From contig NW_003314267.1 of the NCBI RefSeq assembly GCF_000143415.4, positions 358,908 through 422,907 on the forward strand: a stretch of 64,000 nucleotides of DNA, in the 5' to 3' direction. Numbering within the stretch: position 1 is the stretch's first letter; each line of letters begins with the position of its first letter. This DNA is from Selaginella moellendorffii. Taxonomy: Eukaryota; Streptophyta; Lycopodiopsida; Selaginellales; Selaginellaceae. Shown piece after piece: positions 23,166-34,471 of this stretch. The notes under the pieces were generated by a model. The model worked only from the letters and a program-made list of their open reading frames with translations. It had not been told where the DNA came from and made no database searches. The position numbers and the translations under genes were made by a program.

Positions 23166-25442
23166 ATGGGGGGGATTTTGGCGCTCCTTGTCGCTCTAAT
23201 CGTCGGTGCATGCTTCCCGATCGCGCATGGATCCAGCTGCGATGCTGCTGCTGCTGCGCCTGGGATTTATGATGCGGTGAGAGGAAGGAGATTTCGATCG
23301 AGCGATTTTTCTTAGCTTGGAAATTTTTCTTTTCTGGCAGATGTGCTTGGCTGAGACTGATGACAGCAGCAAGATTTTGATCCGCGGAGGAACAGTGGTG
23401 AATGCCGATCGCCAGTTCCATGCGGACGTGTATATCGAGGATGGAATCATCAAATTGGTAGCTCCAGATTTGAAGGTAGCGTCCTCCTTACCCGCCCGCC
23501 CTTCTCTTGTGGATGCTAAAGAACGATTGGCATCACAGGTTCCAGACGGCGTTCGTGTAGTCGATGCGACTGGCACGTACGTAATGCCAGGTGAGGATTA
23601 ACTTCTTCTCTCGCATTTCTTTTCATTGTTTCTACATTTGTTTTTGCTTCAGGAGGGATTGATCCTCACACACACCTCGCAATGCCGTTCATGGGCCAGG
23701 AAACTTGCGACGACTTCTTCAGTGGCCAAGCCGCTGCTCTAGCCGGAGGTACAACCATGCATATTGATTTCGCACTCCCGATCGGTGGTGACCTTCTGAA
23801 GGGGTTTGAGAGCTACCGAAGAAAAGCCGAGTCCTCTTGCATGGACTACGGCTTTCATATGGCTGTTACGACCTGGAACGACAAAGTGGCACAAGACATG
23901 GAAACTCTCGTGAAAGAACATGGTGAGGTAGTTTTCGTTTTCGTATTTTACAAGTTTGTGTTGATCTCGTGCTGTAGGAATCAACTCTTTCAAATTTTTC
24001 ATGGCGTACAAGGGGAGTTTGATGGTGACGGACGAACAGCTCTTGCAAGGGTTTAAGACGTGTAAAAGCCTTGGGGCAGTACCACAAGTTCATGCGGAAA
24101 ACGGTGATGCCGTGGCCGAAGGTCAATCTCGAATCTACGACTTGGGCATCACTGGACCGGAGGGACATGCGTTGTCTCGGCCATCACTGGTAAGCAAAAC
24201 TTTTAATATTGCTTTCTTCATACTTTTCTTTTACATGCGAAGCTGGAAGGAGAAGCCACAGCACGAGCCATCAGACTTGCAAAGTTTGTAAACACGCCTC
24301 TGTATGTGGTTCACGTAATGAGCATAGATGCACTGGAAGAGATTGCTCGAGCTCGTCAAGCAGGTCGGTTTGGTATTTAGAACCTTCGTCTAAAATTGAA
24401 GCTTTGGCAGGACAACGAGTGATTGGCGAGCCAGTTGCATCTGGTTTGGTCTTGGACGACTCCAAGTTGTGGGATCCAGACTTTCGGGTAGCTGCACAGT
24501 ACGTATGCATGCTTCTAAAAGTTTCAGCTTTCAAGTTTTTCTCTCTTTGCAGATACGTGATGAGCCCTCCTATACGGCCTGCTGGACATAATGCGGCACT
24601 TCAGGCCGCCCTCTCAAGTGGATTTTTGCAGGTGAATACACTATCTACTAAATTCTAGTGCTCTAAAAATCAAGCTAACACGACGTTTCAGCTTGTCGGC
24701 ACAGATCATTGTCCTTTCAATTCATCACAAAAAGCAGCCGGCAGAGGCGATTTTCGGAAAATCCCGAATGGTGTCAATGGTAAGTTTACATCTGTGTTGC
24801 TTCAATGGTGCTTTTTTGACAATTGACTTTTTTCAGGCATAGAAGAGCGAATGCACATTGTGTGGGATGCTATGGTGGTAAGTAACAGCAGCTTCCTCAT
24901 TTTTCTAGCGTCCAATATTTTCTGGAACAGAACTCTGGGAAGATTTCTCCATCAGATTATGTTCGAATAACAAGCACTGCCTGGTGAGTGAGTCATTCTC
25001 TTGCTTTCAACTTTTTATTGATTTTAAGCTCAATCTCGCATGGCACAGTGCACAAATATTCAACATATATCCGAGGAAAGGCGCGGTGTTGCCTGGCTCA
25101 GACGCGGATCTTATCATCTTGAATCCCAACAAAACAACAACAATCTCTGCAAAAGCTCACCACTCGAATATTGACACTAACATATACGAAGGATGGCAAA
25201 TCAAGGTAATAACTTCATGCTTCATTTTATCGCGGGCACTGAGATGTTCTTCCATCTTCCAGGGGAATATAGAAGTGACCATCAGCCAAGGCAGGATTGT
25301 GTGGGAAAATGAGAGACTCAACGTTGCTAGAGGGGCCGGGAGATACGTGAAAATGGCACCATTTGGACAACTCTTTGATGGGATTGTGAAGGCAGATATT
25401 GCTTACCTCTCCTCTTTGAAGGCTCCAGTGTATAGAAAATAA
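23166..25442 (+). CDS. PYD2: Dihydropyrimidinase (PYD2-type), 13 exons
   Basis: Second step of reductive pyrimidine breakdown: opens dihydrouracil or dihydrothymine. Exons: 23166-23276, 23341-23475, 23539-23590, 23653-23922, 23978-24189, 24243-24363, 24411-24498, 24553-24631, 24692-24779, 24837-24877, 24931-24983, 25049-25205, 25263-25442. A signal peptide ([22 protein letters not shown]) leads, then [33 protein letters not shown] (HxH zinc ligands), [12 protein letters not shown] (carbamylated lysine), VHAENGD, YVVHVMS (zinc histidines) and [12 protein letters not shown] (zinc aspartate). The 63-bp intron at 23476-23538 has no stop and its length is divisible by three, so intron retention would keep the frame. 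Confidence 0.93.
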
Positions 25443-25662
25443 ATGCGAGAGAGTGGATCTTGTGATGCTAACAAGGTATATAGTTTGTATATAAACAAAT
25501 GATTATAAGGATAAACCCTCAAATATTTCAGACATTGTCATTACATTATTTTAACAAGTATCGAAATGTAAAAACCCCTATTAGAAAGCTTGTATAATTC
25601 TGGATTTTGTATAAATGCCCAAGAAATAATCTCTAAAATCAAAATATTTCATTTTGTTTTGC

Positions 25663-26057
25663 ATGGTGATGGCAGATCAAAAAGCACTGCCAAGCCCAAA
25701 TGCAGTCTATCCCTACATCAGCTACTGGATTGCAAACATTCCTGCAGGCAGCTCTGGTAAGTGTTACAAACTTACCTTATCTTATCTTTGAGCTAATGTT
25801 GATTGGATCTGTTGGTGGCTTTGGCGTGAAAGGAGCTGTGAATGGGAGCATTTTGGAGCTGGCTCCTTCCAACACAAGCAACAACATCCACTACCCAAAT
25901 CCATTCAGTGCAAAGAACCACACATATGATTTCGTGCTTGTGCCACAGAGGAATCGCTTGGGACAGCCGCATTGTTCTCTCTCTGGCAGATATCATCCGG
26001 CAATATCATTGTGGAAGCCCTCTCCAGACCGTCTCGTTTACCACCTCTCTCCATTAA
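25663..26057 (+). other. Possible small gene of unknown function
   Basis: An ATG at 25663 opens MVMADQKALPSPNAVYPYIS and reaches a GT at about 25756. After a possible intron, a glycine/asparagine-rich stretch (FGVKGAVNGSILELAP, NIHYPNPFSAKNHTYDF) runs on. The end is unclear because three frames stay open to different lengths. I recognise no domain. It could be a gene remnant; the rest of 25443-26403 is AT-rich intergenic DNA with the dihydropyrimidinase 3' region. Confidence 0.3.
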
Positions 26058-26403
26058 CTGTTTTCATTTATATTGTTAAGGTACAACCCAATAAAATGAA
26101 ACATCAAGACCTATTGATCTAAAACGTATTGTCTTCATCGTTAGGGATATTTTTCAGAGGCTCCTGACTGAACAATAACAAAAAATGTTTATCATTCTTG
26201 AACTTTTGAGTGAAAATGAAATTCAAAGATAGCAAAAGAGTAAAATTATGCCTCTTGTTTTTGTTTCTTAATTGAGCAAAAAAGTGGTAAGTGAGAATAG
26301 CAAGAATGGTCATTGAGACTCACAAAATTATTCAACGAAAATCAAAGGAAGTCAATAAAAGTTAAAAATAAATAAAACTTTGAGCTGAACTCATCTCACT
26401 ACA

Positions 26404-28242
26404 TCAATCAGTTGAGGTATAAGCATTAGAAAGCAACACGTAAAACGAAGAGTCGCCACCCTCCAACTTCACTGCCTTGTCTGCGGCGGTGGCACCCTTC
26501 CTCGCATCTCCAAGAACTCGGGAAGCCGCCAGCAAAGTAGTCAATGCAACATCGTCAGGCACAAACGGCATGCTCTCGAGCAGCTCCTCGGCCTCTTGCA
26601 AGCGCCCGGCTCGCCCCAAAAGATCGAGCATGCAGAGGTAGTGATCCACCACCGGACAGATCTCATAGTCCGCCATCTTCGAGAAGAACTCGCGCCCGAT
26701 TTCCACACGCCCGACGTGGCTGCACGCCGCCAGAGCAGTGATGAACGTGATCTGATCCGGAAGCTCGCCCACAAGCTCCATCTCCCGGAACTTCTCCAGC
26801 GCTCTCTTCCCGCGGCCATTGTGATCGTAGGCCGCGATCATGGCGTTCCAGGCGACGGCGTTGCGGCTGGGCATGGCCGAGAAGACAGCCTCGGCCTCTT
26901 CCAAGCTCCCGGAGCTCCCATACATTGTCACGAGCGAGGTTCCCGCGTACTCGTCCAGCGGGAGGCCGCGATCGTCGAAGTTTGCGTGAAGGATCCTCCC
27001 GGTTCTCACGTCCGAGAGGCCACTGCAAGCCTCGAATGCGCTCGAGAAGGTGAGCTCGTCCGCTGGGAATCCCTCGAGATCCATGCGCTTGAAGAGATGG
27101 ACCGTCTCTGGGAAGTCCCCGGCGCGGGCGTAGGCCGCCACGATCGTGTTCCACGCGCTCACGCTCGCAAATCTCCCTGGCATCGAGTGGAAGAACTCCC
27201 GCGCGAGATGTAGATGGTCGCGCTGGGTGTAGCCGCACAGCATCGAGCTCCAAGAAACTCTATCTCTCTCCAGCATTCCGTCGAAGATCTTCTTAGCGCG
27301 CTGGAGCTGGCTGCTCTGGACGAAAGCCCAGATCATCGTGTTGGCGGAGATAGAGCAGTGAGACGGGATCCTCTCAAAAGTCAGCTCCGCTCGCTCGATC
27401 TCCCCGTTGCGAGCGAATGCGGAAGTCATGGCGCTCCAGCTCACGACGTTTCGGCGAAGCATTCGCGAGAAGCTTTGCTCGGCAGCGATCAAGCTCCCGC
27501 ACCTCCCATACATCGTCACCAGCGCGGTTCCTAGGTTGACGCTCGAATCAAGGAAGCCGCCGAGCTCGGCCTCGCTGTGGATGGTCTTTCCGAGCTGGAC
27601 ATCGTCGCAGGAATCTAGCACGGAGATGAGAGTGATGCTGTCCGGGTGGACTCCCTCGAGATCCAGCTTCTGAAAGAGCGCTTGCGCCTCTTTGTTATGC
27701 CCGGTTTCGGCATAGACTGCGATTATCGCGTTCCAGGCAGTAACATCCGGCTGGAAAATCGCATCAAAAACATTTCTTGCTATAACAATTTGACCGGATC
27801 GAGCGAACATAGCAATGCACAGCGTCCACGAAGCGTTATCACGTTGTGGCATGAAATTAAACACAACCTGCGCTTCATCAAAATGCCCATTAAAGGCATT
27901 TGCTGAAAACAAGATGTTCCACGAGAAAACGTTCCTGGGGGATCGCATCCGACCAAAGACAGTCCACGCATCGTCAATGCTACCGCAGATGCCATACATG
28001 TAAATTAGCATGTTGGTGAGAAACCGTGAGGTGGGCTCGAGGCCGCTCAGCGCGATGTAGTGGTGGAGATGCCGCCCTTGGGGAAGAAGAGTACATTTTC
28101 GGAGGAGAGAGGCAAAGAAAGAGGGATCGGGAGACTCTGGGAGATTGGAAAGCTCCTCTTCCTGGAGCTGACCGATGCAATGCGGGTGCTCGTGGCGGCC
28201 GCTGTTCTTCCTCCTGGATCGCAGCGTCTTCCGCAATGCCAT
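26404..28242 (-). CDS. PPR protein, PLS/E-type, 612 residues, intron-free
   Basis: Organellar RNA-binding protein. A leader of about 35 residues (basic, MALRKTLRSRRKNSGR) is followed by PFFASLLRKC-type and LGKTIHSEAELG-type L and S repeats mixed with classic P repeats (NVVSWSAMTSAFARNG, NAVAWNAMIAAYDHNG). The tail reads VDHYLCMLDLLGRAGRLQEA, EELLESMPFVPD, TTLLAASRVLGDARKG and FYVLLSNAYTSTD, an E motif that stops without E+ or DYW domains. The start is 70 bp from the divergent start at 28313. A decayed copy lies at 59985-60330 beside another copy of the same neighbour, so the pair was duplicated together. Confidence 0.92.
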   Translation of the reverse strand: MALRKTLRSRRKNSGRHEHPHCIGQLQEEELSNLPESPDPSFFASLLRKCTLLPQGRHLHHYIALSGLEPTSRFLTNMLIYMYGICGSIDDAWTVFGRMRSPRNVFSWNILFSANAFNGHFDEAQVVFNFMPQRDNASWTLCIAMFARSGQIVIARNVFDAIFQPDVTAWNAIIAVYAETGHNKEAQALFQKLDLEGVHPDSITLISVLDSCDDVQLGKTIHSEAELGGFLDSSVNLGTALVTMYGRCGSLIAAEQSFSRMLRRNVVSWSAMTSAFARNGEIERAELTFERIPSHCSISANTMIWAFVQSSQLQRAKKIFDGMLERDRVSWSSMLCGYTQRDHLHLAREFFHSMPGRFASVSAWNTIVAAYARAGDFPETVHLFKRMDLEGFPADELTFSSAFEACSGLSDVRTGRILHANFDDRGLPLDEYAGTSLVTMYGSSGSLEEAEAVFSAMPSRNAVAWNAMIAAYDHNGRGKRALEKFREMELVGELPDQITFITALAACSHVGRVEIGREFFSKMADYEICPVVDHYLCMLDLLGRAGRLQEAEELLESMPFVPDDVALTTLLAASRVLGDARKGATAADKAVKLEGGDSSFYVLLSNAYTSTD

Positions 28243-28312
28243 TCATGGTTGCCCAAGAGCCTAGAACCCTAGAAGGCAAAGAACCCTAAATTTGAATTCT
28301 TTCTCGTTGGCT
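28243..28312. promoter_or_regulatory. 70-bp divergent intergenic region (PPR / At4g14100-like)
   Basis: Head-to-head start codons 70 bases apart with two 'aaccctaaa/gaaccctaga' telo-box-like motifs. The third copy of the block at about 60.3 kb preserves the same arrangement in decayed form. Confidence 0.5.
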
Positions 28313-29033
28313 ATGGCGTCGCATGGCAATGCGGCTAATCGTGTCGCCCTCGCGTCGATTCTTCTCGCCTTCTGCGTCGCCGGATTTGGAATCCCCACTC
28401 CAACGCCGTGGCCGGAGCAATTCCACGCGCTGCTCTTCCAGAATTCGAGCGGCAAGCTCTCCACGATCGACCTGTGGTATGATTTCCCGAATGGCAGGAA
28501 CTTCAATATCATCCACTCGCAGCTGGGATCCACGCTGTACGATCTCGAGTGGACAAATGGTACCTCTTTCTACTACGATCTCGACGCCGGCAGCTGCAAG
28601 ACGATGCATTTCCCAGTGGGGATTTTGTCACCAGATTGGCTGGTGAGCAATTCCACCTACATTGGTGTGGAGAAAGTGGGAGGATTCACTTGCAATGTCT
28701 GGTCCAAGGCCGACGGTTTCATCGTCTACTACGAGGATGTGGAGACGAAGAGGCCTGTGCACTGGCTCTTCTTCACAGGTATAGTCTCTTTTCTTTCGCT
28801 CTCGTGTAAGAACTAAGAATGCAAATCTTCCAGGGATGTCACAGTATGTCATGACTTTCGAGCCAGGCAAGGTGCTCGAGGACGAAGCCTGGCAAGCTCC
28901 ATGGTACTGCTTTGATAGCGAAGATAACGAGAGTTTCCAAGAAAATGGAGGTGATCTAAAGGTACCAAATGAGCTCTGGAGCGTTCTCAAGCACACGACA
29001 CTCTTGGATATGGCGGAAAGATCTCGTATGTGA
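28313..29033 (+). CDS. At4g14100-like secreted protein of unknown function (copy A)
   Basis: Exons 28313-28778 and 28834-29033 encode about 220 residues. A signal peptide ([19 protein letters not shown]) precedes [95 protein letters not shown] and [15 protein letters not shown]. This matches the plant family loosely annotated as 'transferring glycosyl groups' (At4g14100/At3g23760), whose biochemical role is not established as far as I know. Conserved cysteines and several N-glycosylation sites fit a secreted protein. The stop is 40 bp from the end of the convergent germin-like gene. Copies: B 49389-50095, C (broken) 60345-60895, and a short relic near 33.0 kb. Confidence 0.85.
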
Positions 29034-29073
29034 CAAACTTTATTTCAAGGTGAACACTATCGAATTTGTTTTT

Positions 29074-29772
29074 CTAGCCAGAGGGAGTGAAGATTGACTT
29101 GAGCTGCTGTATGGCCTTCTTGTTGAGAAAGAAGGTCTTCATCAACACCTCGTCCAGGATTTTGGATCCAAACATGGAGTTGGCGATCAGCTGAAAGCCA
29201 GGGAACTGCGAGTTGAGCGTAACGATCCCCACTGCGCTGGTGTTTCCAACGTTGAGCTGCCAGTGGATCAAACCCCGGGGGAAGATCATCACGTCGCCTT
29301 TGGAGATGACCCGAGCGAAGAGCTTGTTGTCCGTGGTGACAAACCCGGCGTACATGCTCCCCTTCACGACGTAGATCATCTCGGACGCGCGGGGATGGGT
29401 GTGAGGAGCAATCAAGCCGCCTTTCGCGAAGTCGAGCCTCGCGATGGAGAGGCCGAGCGAGTTGAGAGCCGGGTACTCGTTGACGGATCCAAACACCGCT
29501 GCAGCGCCGAGTGGAGTGTTCGTTTTGGCTGAACGCTTGAGGGCGCCAAAGATGAAGTCCTCGGTGGTGGTGTTGGAGGCTTTTTTGCAAGGGAAGCCAT
29601 TGATGGTGAGATCCTTGGAGAGGTCAGCGACGCAAAAGTCTTGCAGTGGATCTGGATCGGCGGCATTGACACGGATCGAGAATGAAAGAGAGACGATCAT
29701 GATCGTCATCATCAGCAGCAGTGACAACGAATTCATGGATTTTGGGACCACCATCTTCTTCGGAGTGTTCAT
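29074..29772 (-). CDS. Germin-like protein (copy A), intron-free
   Basis: Secreted cupin, 232 residues. The signal peptide (about residues 12-37) ends at VNAADPDPLQDFCVADL, the usual germin N-terminus with the first disulfide cysteine. NGFPCKKASNTTTEDF gives the second cysteine. Cupin box 1 is PHTHPRASEMIYVVKGSMYAGF with metal ligands H, H and E; box 2 is KGDVMIFPRGLIHWQLNVG with the fourth ligand H. The C-terminus FPGFQLIANSMFGS..ILDEVLMKTFF is typical. Enzyme activity (superoxide dismutase, oxalate oxidase or none) cannot be read from sequence. Copy C at 60905-61588 is nearly the same; copy B at 50125-50590 is broken. Confidence 0.93.
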   Translation of the reverse strand: MNTPKKMVVPKSMNSLSLLLMMTIMIVSLSFSIRVNAADPDPLQDFCVADLSKDLTINGFPCKKASNTTTEDFIFGALKRSAKTNTPLGAAAVFGSVNEYPALNSLGLSIARLDFAKGGLIAPHTHPRASEMIYVVKGSMYAGFVTTDNKLFARVISKGDVMIFPRGLIHWQLNVGNTSAVGIVTLNSQFPGFQLIANSMFGSKILDEVLMKTFFLNKKAIQQLKSIFTPSG

Positions 29773-30546
29773 AAGAACATGGAAACTTTTGGAAGAGATC
29801 TATAAGAACTCGTGATGACTAAAGGAAAGAGATTGGAGCTGCACTTATACGCGAGAATTGACTTCGTTTTCACGCAAATGCAAATGCGGGACATGCTCTT
29901 GAGGTTTTGCGGAGCGTGAAAGTTTTCAGATTGACTTTATGGCTTCCAAGTTGATCTTTAAATTCCCAGTTAACGTGTACTAGCGTTTAGTCACTGATAG
30001 ATAACGTTTGGACCCGGCAAAGTCTAGCGAGATGGAGGGCGTGAAGTTACTACAAACAGCTATCCAAAGTTTTTAAAATTTTCCCGGGAACAATCTTAAT
30101 CACGAGATGGACTGCATGTTTCCATGTCTGTTCTCGCAAACCATTCGGCCAGCCGAATGGATTTTTTCTAATTACTTTTTCAATAGGAATTTTTAAAACA
30201 TAATGGATATTCTTAGTATATAGGGAGCACCACCTTTTCCAAAATATAAAATCTCTGGATTCAAAGGAAAATGTTTGATGAGGATAGCATTTCAATCCTC
30301 GAGGCTTGGAGTAGCTATACAGTCACTCGAAGCGAAAGCTTGTCACCTACAGCTCAACGTCAGACGAGCACCACCTCAGTGTCAGCAGCGTCACACTGTC
30401 GGATTTACAGTCAGCTATTCCAGTGTGGGGATTCTGATCAAATTCTTACGTACAGAGAAATTGAATCGTGGTAAAGGAGCTACTACATTCTCATCCACAT
30501 GAAATTCGCTCTTCTTTGATTCCTCCTAGCCCGACAAGAGGGGAAG

Positions 30547-30564
30547 AACCCTAAACCCTAAATG
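30547..30564 (+). promoter_or_regulatory. Telo-box directly at the GDPD start codon
   Basis: Reads aaccctaaaccctaaATG; the start codon abuts the motif. The same motif survives upstream of the broken copy at about 48627-48640. Telo-boxes (AAACCCTA) are common in leaders of plant growth-related genes. Confidence 0.5.
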
Positions 30565-31998
30565 TGGGTGGGAGCATTCTTCATCGTCTTTCTCGCCGCG
30601 GTCGCTGGATCATCTTGCGGCGCTGCTCGATTGTACCGCTTCCCACTGTCGAACAGGGTTGCGATCCAGGACTGGAGGCCATTCAATGTCGCTCATCGCG
30701 GATCAAATGGGGAAATTCCAGAGGAAACGGCACTGGCGTATAAGGTGAGTAGTGAAGTTTGGGAGCCATGGATTACTTTAATTTTCTCCGTCCAGAGAGC
30801 AATCGAGGAAGGAGCCGATTTTATAGAAGCGGATATCACAGCTACAAAGGATTGCGTTCTTATTTGCTTCCACGATCCAATTCTCGATGATGTCACGGAC
30901 ATTGCTGCGCATCCGGAATTTAGAGGGCGAAGAGCTACGTACGAATTCGAGGGACAAAATCTCACAGGCTTCTTTGTTGGTATGTTCATTCCTCTGTATC
31001 TCATCATCTCCCTTCTTTGTATAGTGGACTTTACATTTGAAGAGCTTCAAAGACTAAGACTTCGCCAGCGGTATAGCTTTCGGGATCCTTCATTCAACGG
31101 TGATTTTTCTTTCTAGAAAAAGTTTCTGGACACGTTATCGAGTGCTTTGCAGGAAAGCTTCAAATCATCACATTCGAACGTTTTATCTCAATCGCCTTGG
31201 AGGCGTCTCGCACAGTTGGAATCTATCCGGAAATCAAGAGTCCGGTCTTCATGAACAAACATGTAAGTGAGAAAAAAAACAATCTTTTCTTCTCTCTTGT
31301 GTTTGTTTTTTCTTAAAAATGAAATCGTTTCTGCAAACAGGTACAGTGGCCTCAAGGCAAGAGAGTGGAAGATTCATTCATGGAAATCCTACAGAAGTAT
31401 GGCTACAAAGGAAAATATAAGTCGGACGAGTGGAACAAGCAGCCAATCTTTATACAAAGCTTTGCTCCAACGTCGCTTATGTACATCTCGAACATCACAG
31501 ACTCTCCAAAGATCTTTCTGATCGACGATTACACGGTTCGTACGCAAGACACAAACCAGGTATCCACAAACCAAAGTCGATTGTATGCTGAAAAGCTTCA
31601 ATTGTGGCAGAGTTATGCAGAGATAACATCAAACAGATACTTGGATTTCATCAGCAACTATGTTGTTGGCATTGGACCCTGGAAGGATACGATAGTGCCT
31701 CCAAACATCACCACTGGTTATTTGATGAACGCGACGCACCTGGTTTCAAGAGCTCACTCTCGGCATCTCCAGGTTTGGCCGCTCCAAATTTTCTTACCTT
31801 TCGCTACCCTCGATTTTGTCTGTTCTTAAGGTTCATCCCTACACGTTTAGGAACGAGAACCAGTTCTTACATTTTGATTTTCATGAGGATCCATACGAGG
31901 AATTCGAATACTGGATCAAGACTGTTAAAGTCGATGGACTCTTCACGGATTTTCCAGGGAGCTTGCACAGGTATCAGGAGTGGAACTCCAAAGAGTAG
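30562..31998 (+). CDS. Glycerophosphodiester phosphodiesterase, GDPD5/6 type
   Basis: Hydrolyses glycerophosphodiesters to glycerol-3-phosphate and an alcohol; this subtype is secreted or vacuolar. Exons: 30562-30744, 30796-30979, 31025-31099, 31153-31262, 31341-31559, 31611-31772, 31831-31998. Signal peptide MWVGAFFIVFLAAVAGSSCGA. Catalytic motifs are FNVAHRGSNGEIPEETALAY (HR and E), DFIEADITATKD (E.D metal site) and LICFHDP (general acid H). Downstream: ITFERFISIALEA, GIYPEIKSP, IFIQSFAPTSLMYIS, SNYVVGIGPWKDTIVP, QVHPYTFRNEN and DGLFTDFPGSLHRY. The intron at 31560-31610 is 51 bp, has no stop in frame and could be retained without frameshift. A broken copy lies at 48672-49290. Confidence 0.92.
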
Positions 31999-34471
31999 TG
32001 AAAAACAGTGGCAGTAACGTTTTAATATTCACATTTCCTTGCCAATTTTGGTGAAGAACCTGAAATCCATAGGGGGATATTTTTGTTGGCTATGGCAATG
32101 CGCCTGTGCCGCCCAGGGGTGCTGAACAGCCGAACTCACGGCATTCACCCATGTGTCTACAAAATATCTGAATCTGCCACGTGGCCACCTAGGCAAGTCT
32201 TTAAGAAACGTGGAAATGGCTATAGCAGGGGAGGTTAATTAAATCCAAGGCTACCCACCTCGCTTGTTAATTGGAAAGATTAACTAGTCGAGTTAATTCC
32301 TTATTGTACTAAATGTTACATAAGAGAAGATGAAGTAATGTGCTCAAAGAGGAGGGGATGCTTGGGGGCACTATGTTTTCACTGGCCAACTGCAAGCTAT
32401 CTTGGAATTGGTAGAACGGGGGCTCCAAAGTGCCAGGCAAAGTGCAATTGCGCCTAATCGCCCATTATCACACACCCTTGTAGAAAAAAGATCAAGAACA
32501 CTTTTTTATTCTTTAGATTTGCTCATGGCTATTGTGTTATTGCCACCAACATTCTCTCATGCTCCAGAATTCTCCCTTAAACTCTCTCAATCCTCCTAGA
32601 AGAATACTCTAAAGATCTAACTCCTTAAGCACACTCTTAAATTCACAATTATTATTCCTAGGGATATTGTGTTGCCACTAGCAACACACACAAGCATTTT
32701 ATATTTGCACAAGCAGGTTGTTAAACACTTTTAAATGCTTCAAGAAAGAGGTGAGGCCTAGCCTTGAAGACACACTGTAAACCTAGCAATGCAAGTGTGT
32801 AGAAGCCCAACTTCTAATTTAGAAAATAGATCCCTCATCCAGCTTCCCAGAGGCAATCTTATCCCTAACACGTGAGCTCAGCTACACTAGGAGGCCAAGC
32901 CTAACCCTTTTCTATCATCACCTTCCTTTATACAGTTGATTTTCCCAGATTTCTTGGCCAAAGCACTACAAACAGCATTGACCTCTAGTGTGATTTCCTA
33001 AATATTAGGTACTTCAAGTGGTAGGATCCACACTCTACGATCTCAAGTGGACAACAACACCTCCTTCTACAATCTTGATGCCAGCACACAAATGATATTA
33101 AACATGTAGTGTGCTCATGGTCATGTGTCCTTGTTTGAACAGTTCACAATGAAGTTGATCCAAAAGCACCAACTTTTATCTCTTACAAATGGAATAGAAG
33201 TCATTTTTTAGGGCAGAAACCATAAACCCTAAACCCTGTAGACAAATACACAGGTGTTCAAGAACAGTGGTAAAGAAGCAAGTGTGTTGTTGTAGCACTT
33301 GCATAGTCAATTAATTGCATTGCCACTTGAACCTCAAGACATTATTTCCCAGGTAAATACTTTGACATGACAGGATGTTTTCTATGTGATTCCTTTGAGG
33401 CAGAATGGCTCTAGACTGATTAAAAATTCCTTTAGCTTCATCTTGGTTGCACCTTTCACATAGAACAATTTCCATTGAAAACTTGGTCATGGCTTCAACT
33501 TTAAAGAAAAAAGTAAATATGGAGTATGTGTAATTTAAGGGTTTATTTATTCAGTTTTAGGGCTAACTGGTAGTGTATATTCTTAGATTATTTATTATTT
33601 TATTGAGGAAAGTAAGGAAAATTTTAAATAAATATACCAATTATCACAAAAAGGAATAAAAAGAACTAGCAATAATAACAAAGAATTTTTCAAATTTTTA
33701 TAGTTGATGTTGAAATTGAAATTCCTAGGCAGCTTCTACAACTTTTTAATCCCTTTATATCAATAGAGCAAAGTACTTTAGTTTGTTTTTGGCTTGAAAA
33801 TCAAATGTAAACATTGATAACTAACAATAAATTTTCTTTTGTGGCAAGTCAAACTTTGGGTGATGAATAAGAACATATATGCATTACACAGCTTAATTTT
33901 CTATTAACTAACATAGAGGAAAACAATTCACCCTTGAAGCCTTTCTTTAATCCAGCTGTATAAAGGGTGTAAGACCATTTCTATACAAGACCAAATGGTG
34001 CCACTTAAGCAAAACCATTTGGCAACAAAAAAGATATTATTGGATTAACCCTAATTGTGTAGATGATAAAAAGATTGAATTTAATTTTCCAATACTAATC
34101 AATTTTCAAGGATGCCCAATGGTGTATTTTGGGTGCCCTTACTCAGTTAATGAATTGTGTGTTAGGCAACCCTGAAAAACACCATTTGGTATGAATGGTG
34201 TTTTTTGGGTTGTAATTGGGAGTAAACAACCTACATACCATTTATAGGTAGAATTCGGAGAAAAATGAGTTATTATTTTTGTCATAGAATGTACAAAGTT
34301 AAGGAAGGCTCACACCTACAGTTAGAGTTGATTTGGCATTAGCCACTGCCACATTTTTATCATTTAAGTGTGTTATGAGTGATTACATTGTTTATAGATC
34401 TCAAGAGGCTAAATTTAGTTGTAATGAACTCTATATTTTTGTGAAAGAGAGCTTTATAAATCTTAGTCCTA
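31999..34471. other. AT-rich intergenic DNA with decayed repeats
   Basis: No gene can be supported here. The stretch has stops in all frames, a telo-box pair near 33225, and the short relic listed at 33015-33110. Confidence 0.5.
33015..33110 (+). pseudogene. Short relic of the At4g14100-like gene
   Basis: Contains 'ggatccacactctacgatct' followed by 'caagtggacaacaacacctc', then 'cttctacaatcttgatgcc', aligning with 28527-28605 of copy A. Several differences are C-to-T or G-to-A at former CG sites, as expected for methylated decaying DNA. It implies a fourth ancestral copy of the block. Confidence 0.7.

Noticed and set aside
26596-27213. 205-codon plus-strand ORF
   Set aside because: Antisense of the second PPR gene; no recognisable protein text.
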